The notes under the pieces are model-generated. The model did not search any database and was not told the DNA's origin. It worked only from the letters and a program-made list of their open reading frames with translations. The position numbers were made by a program, and so were the translations under genes. Positions 9,886 through 19,234 of a stretch of DNA of 64,000 nucleotides are shown one piece after another. Origin of the DNA: Lacipirellula limnantheis (lineage in GTDB: Bacteria; Planctomycetota; Planctomycetia; Pirellulales; Lacipirellulaceae); NCBI RefSeq assembly GCF_007746075.1, contig NZ_CP036339.1, positions 3,439,786-3,503,785 on the forward strand. The letters run 5' to 3'. Numbering within the stretch: position 1 is the first letter of the stretch; the number at the start of each line of letters is the position of its first letter.

Positions 9886-9914
9886 ACTGCGACGCGCAGC
9901 GCCCAACTGTGCCA
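9886..9914 (-). promoter_or_regulatory. Candidate shared promoter element, copy 1
   Basis: These 29 bases match 14723-14751 at 27 positions. On the minus strand both read TGGCACA(G/A)TTGGGCGC(T/C)GCGCGTCGCAGT. Weaker similarity continues on both sides. The element lies about 120 bp before the ScyD-like gene. A GGCAC block and a CGTC block about 14-15 bases apart resemble the bipartite layout of ECF promoters. That reading is inference. Confidence 0.45.
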
Positions 9915-10256
9915 CTGAAAAAGAAATCTTTAGCAGAAAACTTCGTCTATCGGGGGCGAAGGTTATCGTCGTGAAGCGAGCGAGTAGGCAATGACGCGGT
10001 AGGGACGCAGCCGGTTTACGCGTGGCGAGAGGACCGGACCGCTGAAATCCCTTCCTGCGGCCAGCCGCGATTGGCTTCAGTGACCGATGGCTGACGGCGA
10101 CGGATTGAACGCAAATGTCAGGAGCTCACGCATTCGATGCTGCGGTGAAGGTGGGCGACGTGAAGGCGTTCGCCGTCAGATGAGGCGCATTTGGTTCCTT
10201 ACCTCAGCTGCCATCAGGAGAGAAGCTTGCTGGAATAGTCCGACGACCGGAGGCGC
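9915..10256. other. Intergenic stretch between divergent/convergent minus-strand units
   Basis: No gene is supported here. The stretch lies upstream of the candidate promoter copy and downstream of the DUF1559 stop codon. Confidence 0.5.
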
Positions 10257-11216
10257 TCATTCGTCCTGATATCCGCTCAACGTCTGCAGGTGCGTTAGCG
10301 GAACCGTTTCCGTCAGGAAGCGCGCCGAGCCATCGGCGAACGCAAAGTTGGCGCCTCCTGGATGACCGCTGCCGAAGGCACATACCCGATCATCCATCGC
10401 CTGCCGATTCGCTAGGGGCGGCGCCTGAAAGTTGACGTCGACGGCCGAGTGCAACGTTGCATTCGCCATGACGCCTGGATTAGCGACGTAGCTCCATCTC
10501 CCCAGCTCCGCCATTGGAGCCACGCCGGGTAAGACGGCGGGACGGCGAAGATCGAATTCGGCGTCTTCATGGTATCGCTCGCCAAACAACAGCGTCTGAC
10601 TACTTCCATCGGTCACGTCGGCCAGTCGAACCCGGCTACCGAGAAAGAAGATGCCGTCACGGGAGATCCCGGGGAAATCGGGCGGACCGCCCGGATTGAC
10701 CGAGCGGCGGCCCGCGACGCCGCCGTAACTGCTCATGCCGTAGTGACCGCGCGACCAAGGCGGGGACGCCGAGTATGCCGCCGTCAACTCCGTCACGCTC
10801 TCGGGAAGCGAATCTGTGGGGCAGATCAGCGCGGCGATAACCTGCGCGCCAACCGCATGAGGACCTCCCGCGACGTTGTGGCGATTGTCTTGGTGATCCC
10901 AAACGGCGGAGAGATTGTTCTCTTCTAGGAAGGCGAGCAACTCGACCCATACGTTAGCGCCATGGGCGGGGCGACCGCTCTGATCGACTGGAAGTCGGCC
11001 GCCAGTGGGGAACCGCCCGTTAACGCTGTGAAAGTTCTGAGCGGACAGGCCGAACCCCTTCAGGTTGTTGAGACACGTCGCGCGCCGCGCTGACTCCCGC
11101 GCCGCCTGCAACCCCGGTAACAAGAGCGCCAGCAGTATGCCAACGATGGCGATCACCGTGAGGAGCTCGACGAGGGTCATCGCCTGCGATTGACGAAATC
11201 GATCAGTCTGCGACAT
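10257..11216 (-). CDS. DUF1559 pseudopilin-like protein
   Basis: This 319-residue protein has the planctomycete DUF1559 layout. The N-terminus has a type IV prepilin cleavage/methylation motif (MTLVELLTVIAIVGILLALL at residues 13-32), so it should be processed by a prepilin peptidase. A CLNNLKGFGLSAQNFHSVNG segment follows. Near the C-terminus is the H-X9-DG motif (H PGGANFAFA DG). DUF1559 proteins are hugely expanded in planctomycetes and are thought to be surface filaments or envelope proteins. The ATG overlaps the end of the WD40 kinase gene by 14 bp, so the two are probably translated in a coupled way. Confidence 0.9.
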   Translation of the reverse strand: MSQTDRFRQSQAMTLVELLTVIAIVGILLALLLPGLQAARESARRATCLNNLKGFGLSAQNFHSVNGRFPTGGRLPVDQSGRPAHGANVWVELLAFLEENNLSAVWDHQDNRHNVAGGPHAVGAQVIAALICPTDSLPESVTELTAAYSASPPWSRGHYGMSSYGGVAGRRSVNPGGPPDFPGISRDGIFFLGSRVRLADVTDGSSQTLLFGERYHEDAEFDLRRPAVLPGVAPMAELGRWSYVANPGVMANATLHSAVDVNFQAPPLANRQAMDDRVCAFGSGHPGGANFAFADGSARFLTETVPLTHLQTLSGYQDE

Positions 11217-14200
11217 CGCCGCCCTCTTTCGCTGACGTGCTCGATGCGACGCTCAACGTGGGTCGCGCCGTCGTCCAAAGGGAGGCGTCCCAAACCATCA
11301 CCTCGCCGTGGCCGGCGTGGCCGCTCCCCGACGCGAGCAAGCTGCCGTCCGGGCTGAACGCCAAGCACTGGACAAAGCCGGCATGACCCTTCAGCGTGAC
11401 GGGCTCGGTCATCGCGGGAGCCTCTAGGTCCCAAACTTTGACGGTTGAGTCCCAGCTGCCCGAGGCCAAGAACCGTCCGTTGGGGCTGAAGGCGACTTTC
11501 CAGGCATACCCCCGATGTCCCTTGAGCGTACGGAACTCCGTGTATGTTCTCGCCGCCCAATCCACCTCCCAGATCTTCACCGTATTGTCGCCCGCAGGTT
11601 GGTCGCGGCCGGGCGTAGCGATCCGCCGTCCATCCATACTGACGGCGACGCTACCATTAGGATTGGAGTTGTGTCGTATCTCAAACAAATGCTGCGGTTT
11701 GGCGACGTCCCAGATTTTCACCGCAGGGTCGGAGGCCCCGGCCGAGACAAAAAACGAGCTGTCGGGATGAAAGGCGACGCTCGGGACTGGCGCAGGAGTC
11801 GCCTTTGGCGGCTGGGAGGGCTGGCCATTGGTCGGGTCGACCAGCGCAATGCCTGCATCTTGACCGATAGCCAACAGTCGATCATTCGGGCTGAATGCGA
11901 CGCAGTGAAGTCGTTGGTCGTACGCCATGGACCGCCGTTCGACAAGCGAATCTCCAACGGGAGATTCTATGTCCCATATCTTGCACGCGTTGTCCCAGCC
12001 AACCGATGCAATCGTCCGTCCGTCAGCGGCGAACGCCACGCCAGTGACAATTCCGCGATGCCCGCGCAGCGAGTATCGCGGTCTGAATATCGCCGGCAAT
12101 CCACCCGTCGATTCGCGTTCGGGTGACGAAGCCGGCGCTGCCTCTTGACGAAGAATCTCCCAGAGTTGAATGGTGTGGTCCCAACTGGCCGTCGCCAACC
12201 ATTTTCCATCGGAGCTAAACGCTAAGTCAGAGACTTTGTCGGTATGGCCGCCGAGCGTAACGCATTGGGGGTCCGGGGGAGCTCCGGTCAGCGGCGCAGC
12301 GTCCCAAAGGCGGACCGTATTGTCGTAGCTGGCGGAGGCCAGTTGACTTCCATCGGGACTGAAGGCGACGTTGGCGACCATGCTATTGTGGGCGAATATC
12401 GTGAGCAGTTCACGACCATTGACGGCGTCTAGGAGCCGCACGGTGCCGTCGAAGCCGGCCAGCGCCAGCCGCTCGCCGTCTGGACTAAAGGCGACGGCGC
12501 GGCACTGGTGCGTGTTGCTTTGCTGCGAGATTTCTAAGCGTCCGGTCGTCGTGTTCCAAACCTTGACAAAACCGTCCAGACACGACCAAGCCAGCCGACT
12601 TGCGTCGGGACTGAACCATGCGCTGAAGGGATATGCCAGCAGGTCCCCTTTGAAGACAAACGTCTCGCGGCCCGCGGCCCGGTCCCAGACCTTGACGGTG
12701 CCGTCCTCACAGGCCGCCACCACCGACGTGCCGTCGGGCCGAAAAGCCACTCCCTTGACTGCCGAGGGGTGAGGCGAAAATACATCCAATAAGTTACCGC
12801 TGGCAACGTCCCACACCCGGACGATTCGATCAGCGCCGCCGGAGACGAGCAGGCGGCTGTCCGGGCTGAAAGCGACCTGCCATGTCGGCCCTTGATGGCC
12901 CTCCAGCGTATGAAGCGGCTTTCCAGTTGAGACGTCCCAGATTCGAATCCGGCCGTCCTGACGGGCGACGGCTAGGCACTGACCATTTGGGCTAAAGGCG
13001 AGGCCTCGAATCAGAGCGCCGCCTTGTTGGACCGTCTGTTGCTCTAAAGTGCGGATCGTTGTTCCCGACTGAGCATCCCGGAGGACCACGATTCCATCAA
13101 TTCCCGCCATCGCGAGCTGACGGCCGTCGGGGCTGTAGACGACGCGGACCACGGTTGAAGTATGACGCAGCGGAGGGGACGTCCCGTACCTCTGACGTTT
13201 CAGGAAGTGCCATTCCCAGCCCCGTCGTTCGTTCGGACACTCATCGAGGAGCTCCTCGGCGCGACCGACGTTGCCGGCATTCAGCTCCCGCTCAGCCAAC
13301 GCGATGCGCTGGACGTACGAAGTTTCTTGCTCGCGTTCCAGGGCTCTGGAAGTTTCTCGCTGCTCGCCCTTCACCTGCTCGTTGCTGGCCGCCATCACCA
13401 GGACGTTGCTGATCAGGCTTCCGACAGCCAGCAGCGCCGCGAGACCTAAGGCGACGGCCGTCGCTAATGGCGCCTTGTGTCGCCTGCCAAACTTTCGTAG
13501 GCGATAGGCCAGGGAAGGAGGGCAGGCCTGAACGGGACCGTCCAGCAAATGATTCTCAATGTCCTCGGCCAATGCACTGGCGGAGTCGTAGCGACGATTG
13601 CGGTCCTTTTCCAGGCACTTCATCACAATCCAGTCGACCTCGCCGCGCAGCGACTCGCGGAGTTTGCGAGGATCGACCTTCCGCCGCTCGGCCAGAGTTG
13701 ACAGTTGATCAACGTCGAGCGTGCTCAGGCGGTCGCTGGGCCGGGGCGGTTCCTCTTCCTGCAAAATTCGCCGCATGCCGTCAAAGCCGGCGACCTTCAA
13801 GGTCGATTCGTCAAACGGGGTCGTGCCCGTCACGAGTTGATAGAGCAACACTCCCAGCGAATAAATGTCGCTCCGCGTGTCTACGTCGAGACCGTTCAGT
13901 TGCGCTTGCTCGGGACTCATATACATCGGCGTCCCGATCATTTGTCCGAAGCCGGTGAACAGCGTTTTCTCAGTGAGTTGGGCGTCAACCGCCTTGGCCA
14001 CGCCAAAGTCGATGATCTTCGTGACTGGTCGATCGTCATGCATCGTCACCATCACGTTGGAGGGCTTGAGATCGCGGTGAATGATCCCGCGTTGATGAGC
14101 GTGCTGCACGGCGCGACAGGCGACGGCGAACAGCTGCAGGCGTTCGCGCGTCGTTAGACTTCGCCTGTCGCAGTGATCGGTAATGGAAAGGCCCGGGACA

Positions 14201-14682
14201 AGTTCCATGACGAAGTACGGCCGGCCGGACTCGGTCGACCCGGCGTCGAACACTTTCGCGATATGCGGATGATCCATCATCGCCAAGGCTTGACGCTCGG
14301 CTTCGAATCGGGCGACGACTTGGCGCGTATCCATGCCCAGCTTGATAATCTTCAACGCAACCCGCCGCCGAATGGGTCGCTCTTGCTCGGCCATGAAGAC
14401 GACCCCAAACCCCCCCTCGCCGATTTGTTCGAGGAGTTTATAAGAGCCAATGACGGAGCCAGGTTCCTCGGCGACGCGCAGCCGCGTCAGTTGGTCGTCA
14501 ATGACGGCTGTCGAGAGAAAACTGCCGGCCTTAAAGTGAGCTTCAAGCAAGTTCTCGACGCTTGCGCGGAGCGCCGGGAGATCGGCACAGGCCTCGTCGA
14601 GGAACGTCGCGCGCTCTTCGGCGGACGCCAGGTCCAAGGCCCGCTCAAAAAGTGATCGCACATTTGGAGGGTCGTTTACCAT
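11203..14682 (-). CDS. Ser/Thr protein kinase with 14 WD40 repeats
   Basis: Starting at ATG 14682 the protein has 1159 residues; this start gives the usual N-terminus (LFERALDLASAEERATFLDEAC), whereas the upstream in-frame codon adds unrelated residues. The Hanks-type kinase domain covers about 80-370, with GEGGFGVVF, Lys111, catalytic HRDLKPSN at 202-209 and DFG at 225-227, so it looks active. A membrane segment lies at about 405-430, then a coiled-coil-like linker. The rest is WD40: I count fourteen repeats, enough for two seven-bladed propellers, presumably outside the membrane. It lies just downstream of an ECF sigma gene, a known planctomycete pairing. Confidence 0.93.
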   Translation of the reverse strand: MVNDPPNVRSLFERALDLASAEERATFLDEACADLPALRASVENLLEAHFKAGSFLSTAVIDDQLTRLRVAEEPGSVIGSYKLLEQIGEGGFGVVFMAEQERPIRRRVALKIIKLGMDTRQVVARFEAERQALAMMDHPHIAKVFDAGSTESGRPYFVMELVPGLSITDHCDRRSLTTRERLQLFAVACRAVQHAHQRGIIHRDLKPSNVMVTMHDDRPVTKIIDFGVAKAVDAQLTEKTLFTGFGQMIGTPMYMSPEQAQLNGLDVDTRSDIYSLGVLLYQLVTGTTPFDESTLKVAGFDGMRRILQEEEPPRPSDRLSTLDVDQLSTLAERRKVDPRKLRESLRGEVDWIVMKCLEKDRNRRYDSASALAEDIENHLLDGPVQACPPSLAYRLRKFGRRHKAPLATAVALGLAALLAVGSLISNVLVMAASNEQVKGEQRETSRALEREQETSYVQRIALAERELNAGNVGRAEELLDECPNERRGWEWHFLKRQRYGTSPPLRHTSTVVRVVYSPDGRQLAMAGIDGIVVLRDAQSGTTIRTLEQQTVQQGGALIRGLAFSPNGQCLAVARQDGRIRIWDVSTGKPLHTLEGHQGPTWQVAFSPDSRLLVSGGADRIVRVWDVASGNLLDVFSPHPSAVKGVAFRPDGTSVVAACEDGTVKVWDRAAGRETFVFKGDLLAYPFSAWFSPDASRLAWSCLDGFVKVWNTTTGRLEISQQSNTHQCRAVAFSPDGERLALAGFDGTVRLLDAVNGRELLTIFAHNSMVANVAFSPDGSQLASASYDNTVRLWDAAPLTGAPPDPQCVTLGGHTDKVSDLAFSSDGKWLATASWDHTIQLWEILRQEAAPASSPERESTGGLPAIFRPRYSLRGHRGIVTGVAFAADGRTIASVGWDNACKIWDIESPVGDSLVERRSMAYDQRLHCVAFSPNDRLLAIGQDAGIALVDPTNGQPSQPPKATPAPVPSVAFHPDSSFFVSAGASDPAVKIWDVAKPQHLFEIRHNSNPNGSVAVSMDGRRIATPGRDQPAGDNTVKIWEVDWAARTYTEFRTLKGHRGYAWKVAFSPNGRFLASGSWDSTVKVWDLEAPAMTEPVTLKGHAGFVQCLAFSPDGSLLASGSGHAGHGEVMVWDASLWTTARPTLSVASSTSAKEGGDVAD

Positions 14683-14722
14683 AGATACAGTTTCACCGGC
14701 GCATGCTGAGTCGCTACCTGTC

Positions 14723-14751
14723 ACTGCGACGCGCGGCGCCCAATTGTGCCA
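14723..14751 (-). promoter_or_regulatory. Candidate shared promoter element, copy 2
   Basis: This is the second copy of the element at 9886-9914, with 27 of 29 bases identical. It lies 41-69 bp before the kinase start and just downstream of the ECF sigma stop codon. The position suits a promoter for the kinase/DUF1559 pair, possibly read by the neighbouring ECF factor. Confidence 0.45.
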
Positions 14752-14768
14752 GAAAAAAATGGGGATTT

Positions 14769-15338
14769 TCAGCGGCCAGCGTCGCCCAGCTGCTGATAAA
14801 GCCAGGCGCGGGCGTAGGTCCAGTGTCGATTAACCGTCCGAGCCGAGAGATTCGTCGCGCGAGCGGTCTCCTCGATCGTGAGACCCGCGAAATAGCGTAG
14901 TTTGACGACCTCAGCCGCCTCGGGCTCGTTCGCCGTCAGTCGCGCCAGCGCTTCGTCGAGGGCGATCAAGGCGTCGTCGGCGGCATCCGAGACCAGCAAC
15001 TGACAATCGAGATCGACGCGCTGCCGACCGCCGCCGTGGCGAAGTCGTCTTTTTCGCCTCGCATTCTCGACGAGCAGCCGTCGCATCGCCTCGGCGGCGG
15101 CGGCAAAGAAATAGCTTCGGCTTTCCCAGCGCTGGGCCGTGCGATCAGCCGGGCCGACAAGTCGGAGATAGGCTTCGTGGACGAGCGCCGTGGCGCCCCA
15201 GGTCTGCCCCGGCTTTTCGTGCGACAGACGAGATGCCGCCAATCGGCGAAGCTCGTCGTATACCAATGGTAGCAGCAGTTCAGCGGCCCTGGGGTCGCCC
15301 GGCTCCATTTGCGAAAGAATCTGAGTGATGTCCGCCAT
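14769..15338 (-). CDS. ECF-type RNA polymerase sigma factor
   Basis: This 189-residue protein matches the planctomycete ECF sigma-70 group (Sigma70_ECF). The region-2 opening is ITQILSQMEPGDPRAAELLLPLVYDELRRLA and TALVHEAYLRLVG (split here). Region 4 contains AAEVVKLRYFAGLTIEETA and a helix-turn-helix with SARTVNRHWTYARAWL. It would bind core polymerase and DNA in the cytoplasm. The neighbouring WD40 Ser/Thr kinase may control it, since such kinases replace anti-sigma factors in this ECF group; that is inference. Candidate target sites are the repeated elements at 14723 and 9886. Confidence 0.93.
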   Translation of the reverse strand: MADITQILSQMEPGDPRAAELLLPLVYDELRRLAASRLSHEKPGQTWGATALVHEAYLRLVGPADRTAQRWESRSYFFAAAAEAMRRLLVENARRKRRLRHGGGRQRVDLDCQLLVSDAADDALIALDEALARLTANEPEAAEVVKLRYFAGLTIEETARATNLSARTVNRHWTYARAWLYQQLGDAGR

Positions 15339-15920
15339 ACCAGGCGATTGTACCAGCAGGATCGAGATTCGCCGAAACTTGACCAGCCGCCGCCCCCGGG
15401 CCGCTGATCCGAAAAGGGCTCAAAGGTCCAACGTTACTTGCGGCGTATCGGCTGCCACGGGCTCGCTGAGCGTCGGAGCGACGACGCAGGTGCGTTTCCA
15501 GAAATTACTGGATGTCCTGTCGAGGTGCCGGATTGACGAATGTAGTGATATCCGCCGACGGCTCCAGTAGTGATCGCCGACGTCAAACAATCGGCCCCTC
15601 GGAAGCGTTGATTACAGGCCTTTATTGGAACGTCTCAGCGAGCAGACGCATTTACTACGTCTGCCGCGTCGCTCAATCAAGACCGCCAGGGTTTCCTCGA
15701 CGCTTAGGGTCGTTGCACGGTTGTTCGCTACGGTATCCGGGCGCCAGACCTCCTGGCGGGCGCTACGTTTTGGAATGGCGTCACAGTCGATTCCGCAACG
15801 GTTGCCGCGCTCCCTACGCTCCAGCGCTCGCCCGCCGTGGCTTCTAATGAACAAATGACTAACAGTCTCGCCGGCTTCGCCGGCAGTCGCCCGAGAAAGT
15901 CTCCTCGTTGTGAGCCGAAT
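15339..15920. other. Intergenic stretch without a supported gene
   Basis: Short frames are present on both strands but none has recognisable motifs, a ribosome site or a plausible composition. No RNA or repeat was recognised. Confidence 0.5.
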
Positions 15921-16451
15921 CTAGTTGTTTCCACGAGCGATCACGCCCTTGATACGCGACAACGAGCACTCCATCGTGGGGCGGTCGACCGCCAGGGAGC
16001 AACAATTAACCGCTGCGCTCGGTGACTTGGCCCGCCGCTTGACAAGCCCACCGGCGCAAGGCTGCAAAACGAAGGCACGCCACACGAGCGAAATCGTCAG
16101 CGGCTTATCATTATTCAGCGGGAGGAGACTCAATAGACGAATCAACGGGCAGTAACCGACGGTTACCATCGCAGTAGTTCCGCACAGTTGGATCCAGTGT
16201 ATCCAATTCATCCACGGCAAGACGCCAACAATCAGTAAACCTAGATAGGCGATTCTGACTTGCACTGGATAGGGTCTGATCCGCTGAATGAGATGAAAGA
16301 AGTATCCGCCCACCACGATGCATAGTCCCGTCGCCGTGGCCAAGGCCGAGAACGATCCTGCTAGGTGCGCGGCCAGCAACGGAATCGTGAGTGCCCAATG
16401 CCACCAACTGAGGTCGGTCAATACATGGCGGTCGAGGGTCGCTCTAGCCAT
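15921..16451 (-). CDS. Small membrane protein of unknown function
   Basis: From ATG 16451 the protein has 176 residues. About four membrane segments can be seen (TIPLLAAHLAGSFSALATA; GLCIVVGGYFFHLI; IAYLGLLIVGVLPWMNWIHW; CGTTAMVTVGYCPLIRLLSLLP). The YCPLIRLLSLLPLN...PLT..LV.R.F segment looks like a conserved signature of an uncharacterised planctomycete and proteobacterial membrane family. The last 45 residues are polar and may be non-homologous extension. The start codon lies only five bases from the broken end of a TetR-like gene on the other strand, so a recombination event may have placed it here. Confidence 0.6.
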   Translation of the reverse strand: MARATLDRHVLTDLSWWHWALTIPLLAAHLAGSFSALATATGLCIVVGGYFFHLIQRIRPYPVQVRIAYLGLLIVGVLPWMNWIHWIQLCGTTAMVTVGYCPLIRLLSLLPLNNDKPLTISLVWRAFVLQPCAGGLVKRRAKSPSAAVNCCSLAVDRPTMECSLSRIKGVIARGNN

Positions 16452-16456
16452 GGCAC

Positions 16457-16932
16457 GCCATAGCCAAGACTGCGTTCTACAAGCATTTCGGAAGCAAAGA
16501 AGATTTGACGCTCGCTGCTTTGGACATGCAGAACTGTTGGCTGCAAGACACATTTCAAAAGATGATTCAAGCGCGGGGCGGCGCGATCGCAGTCGCACAG
16601 CTACACGCGGTGCTCGACGTCGTGGAACTCATTATCGAATCGGAGGGTTTTCACGGCTGCATTTTCGTCAACGCGGCGATGGAAGTTCCGCTGCCGCATG
16701 AACCTGCCCATGTGGCCGCGTCGCAAAGTAAGCAAGCCATCGAGGACATCCTTTATGCGATCGCGGTGAACGTCCGCGCCGACGAACCTCGCTCGCTAGC
16801 TCGGGAACTGTGCCTAATTATGGAAGGCGCCTATGTCACGAGCATGTTTCCGGCAGCAAAGACACAATCGACGTCGCCCGCCGAATCGCCAATAGTGTGA
16901 TTTCGTCACGTTGTCCGGAGTTGCCGCGTTGA
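16457..16932 (+). pseudogene. TetR/AcrR-family regulator, 5'-truncated and frameshifted
   Basis: The frame begins abruptly with AIAKTAFYKHFGSKEDLTLAAL, the recognition helix and following part of a TetR DNA-binding domain. The first 25 or so residues, including any start codon, are missing, because a stop lies just upstream. The ligand-binding part follows (GCIFVNAAMEVP, LARELCLIMEGAYVTSM). At about 16855 the homologous ending (SKDTIDVARRIANSVISSRCP) lies in another frame and stops at 16932. Two independent lesions argue for a dead gene rather than a sequencing error. Confidence 0.7.
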
Positions 16933-17491
16933 CGATCGCTCTACAAGAGCATTGAGAATGACCTGTTGCGATAACCGCCGCGGTCCAGTTCCCTTGCCGG
17001 TGAGCTAGGAGATGCGTTGCTGAGACGCATCCTTCAGCCATTCGAAAAGGAGGACAGACATGTGGCGTCTAGGCATCGAACTGCATCGCAGAACGGTTGT
17101 AAGCGTTCCACGATCCACACGGTCTCAACGCTCGCTACCAGCAGCCGCTTTTGCGAGATCCGGCGCCGTTTCTAGAACGGTGGGTTCTCGACGTATCGCA
17201 TGGCGAGTTGGGATTTGCAGCGCACTCTTAAAAAGTGTCGCGATCCTTTTACCGCTACGCTCAATTTTAAAAGTAACGCGCGGGCGGCCATCGCCATCGG
17301 ATATCAGTACGCGCTATCGCGACTCATGGAACCGGGCCAATTCACTTGAGCCAAGTGACCTTTGGCGCGGCGGCTTTGCACTCGGTGTAGTTCCTGGTTT
17401 AATGGTCCGCGCGCGTCTGCGTTCTTCCGGTTGCTGCCCTTGCTGCCGAAGACGAAAAAGCGACTGATCCGCCAATGGAAAGGAATTGAAC
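16933..17491 (+). other. Stretch with one weak candidate frame
   Basis: A strong Shine-Dalgarno (AAAAGGAGG) stands seven bases before ATG 17060. The frame that follows (to 17467) is basic, has no domain and reads like non-coding sequence. The site may be the leftover start of a gene whose body has been lost or scrambled. Confidence 0.3.
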
Positions 17492-18012
17492 CATGTCCTC
17501 GGCGCTCAACGATGCTACCGGCTAATTTGAATTTAACGAGTCCCAGAACCAATTAATCGGAAGTCTCGCTAGAACGATGGCCTTGGTTGGTTTTGTGATG
17601 AGTTTGTTTGGGATTGCTGCAATTGATCAACGGTATGGCTTCACTGTTTCTAGCCCGTGATCCACAGCGTGTGATTGCTGCGGCGCAAAAGGCCGGCGCT
17701 TCGGAGGAACAACTTGGCGCGTTGAAGGAAGTTCTGTCCGGTGGTTTCCGGTCCTCGCCGGTCACTGTTTCAGCGATCGCAATGGCCTTGGCCTCACTGC
17801 TGTTATTTGTGGTCGGCCTGTGGACCCGACAGGCAGGTATCGGATTCGCCGCAATTGTGATGACCAAAGGGAAGGATATTTTACGGCTGATGGAGGCGCT
17901 CGGAGCGTTACACCGGAAGTATGGATTGATCTATTCCGTCCTTTGGGCGGCAGCGGTCGTGAGCTCGGTGTCGCTCGTGCTCGGCCGTTGGCATTCATGG
18001 CGCGGCGATTGA
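17492..18012 (+). pseudogene. Planctomycete membrane protein gene broken by a stop and a frameshift
   Basis: Read across two frames, the product is FEFNESQNQLIGSLARTM, ALVGFVMSLFG, then LLQLINGMASLFLARDP and a C-terminal part with two membrane segments (SAIAMALASLLLFVVGLW and YGLIYSVLWAAAVVSSVSLVLG) and ILRLMEALGALHRKYGL between them. The layout recalls uncharacterised planctomycete membrane proteins. A TAA at 17523-17525 interrupts the start and a frame change is needed near 17606. The longest intact frame, from about 17635 to 18012, could still give a 125-residue membrane protein. Confidence 0.5.
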
Positions 18013-18181
18013 CCGGTCGACCGACAACCCTTGGGTTGTATTTCCAAAGGCCCTTCGATTGGACAACTCACAAGCTGCATGAGATTCCAAGAGAATGGGG
18101 CGTGTGCGAGTGCGCTGGCCCACTTGTTGACGAACAAATCAGTTGCCTAGATTCGAGCGTCACGCGACCGATCTTGCGGTA

Positions 18182-19234
18182 TCACCAGGTGAGAGTCAGG
18201 CCAGCCGTGGCGCCATGCAAGAACGCGCCTCCCGTGCTATCGATGCCGTCATGGGTGATCTGTTGATGCATCGCCGCGAATTGGTCGCCTGCGACCGCCA
18301 CTCCCTCAATCCACAGCAGTTGGTAGCCGCCTTGAAATGCAATATGGTCTGAGATTCGGTAAATCGCCAATGCATTGACGTCACCCACGAATGCAACTTG
18401 ATCTTGTTGATCGGCGGACAGCAACGTCGAGTTGACGTTCCAATGGTTCGCGGCAGCGTTTCCGTAAATGCCGGCTTTCGATGCGCAACTGATTGCGAGT
18501 GGCCCGCCGCCATCGAGGATCCTAGTGATTGCGCCCACCTGAACGCCGTAGAGATTATTGCGCGTCGTCGTATCGTAATCGTGGCGACTCGAGTCAGCGA
18601 GCCTCTGTACAATATTAAGTTGATCGTTAAGTTGTAGCCAGCGAAATCCGGCCACCGAAGTGAGCCATGAGTAAGAAGTATTCCGGCGCGCATTCAGTTC
18701 CGCGCTGTAGAACTGTGATCGCCACTGGGAATCTAAGTGCGAGGGATGAAATAACCCGCCGCTATTGGGAAATTTCCAAAACCCATTCGTATCCATCGAG
18801 CTGCTGGCCTGCCAACTCTGCACCCCGAAGTATCGAACGTCGATGGCATCAACGGCATCGACGTTGTCGACCCGCCGGACCGCGCTGATATCGGCTCCGG
18901 CCGCCCAATCGAATTTGAATTCATTCGCATCGAGCAGCGTCGACGTGTTCTGGAAGTTGCGGGCGATCGGACTCGATTGCGGGGCCCCGCGAGTCAGAAT
19001 CACGGCCCCTGCACTGACCGTCCACAGCGGCTCACGGCATTCTTCCCAGCAATGGCCACCGCCGCAGCAGTCGTCTACTGTCGAAGCGTGACCTTCCTCT
19101 TCAGGCATTTGTTCCGACACGTTAGTATACGACGCCGGTTGATTGAACCAGTCATTGGCCGCTTGCTGAGCAAAGACAGGCGTTGGGAGGAGCGTTATTG
19201 CAATGACAGAAGCGGCGAGTTGAAGGACTCTCAT
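18182..19234 (-). CDS. BBP7-family outer-membrane beta-barrel protein
   Basis: The protein has 350 residues with a clear signal peptide (cleavage after VFAQQA). A short Cys-rich segment (DDCCGGGHCWEEC, residues 53-65) follows. The rest alternates in the way of an outer-membrane barrel: DIRYFG/DVRYFG, GFRWLQLNDQL, NNLYGVQVGA, GKAGIYGN-like SKAGIYGN, YRISDHIAFQGGYQLLWIEGVA and a C-terminal Trp. This is the arrangement of the planctomycete BBP7 family. The likely role is a porin or surface barrel. The gene stands alone. Confidence 0.85.
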   Translation of the reverse strand: MRVLQLAASVIAITLLPTPVFAQQAANDWFNQPASYTNVSEQMPEEEGHASTVDDCCGGGHCWEECREPLWTVSAGAVILTRGAPQSSPIARNFQNTSTLLDANEFKFDWAAGADISAVRRVDNVDAVDAIDVRYFGVQSWQASSSMDTNGFWKFPNSGGLFHPSHLDSQWRSQFYSAELNARRNTSYSWLTSVAGFRWLQLNDQLNIVQRLADSSRHDYDTTTRNNLYGVQVGAITRILDGGGPLAISCASKAGIYGNAAANHWNVNSTLLSADQQDQVAFVGDVNALAIYRISDHIAFQGGYQLLWIEGVAVAGDQFAAMHQQITHDGIDSTGGAFLHGATAGLTLTW

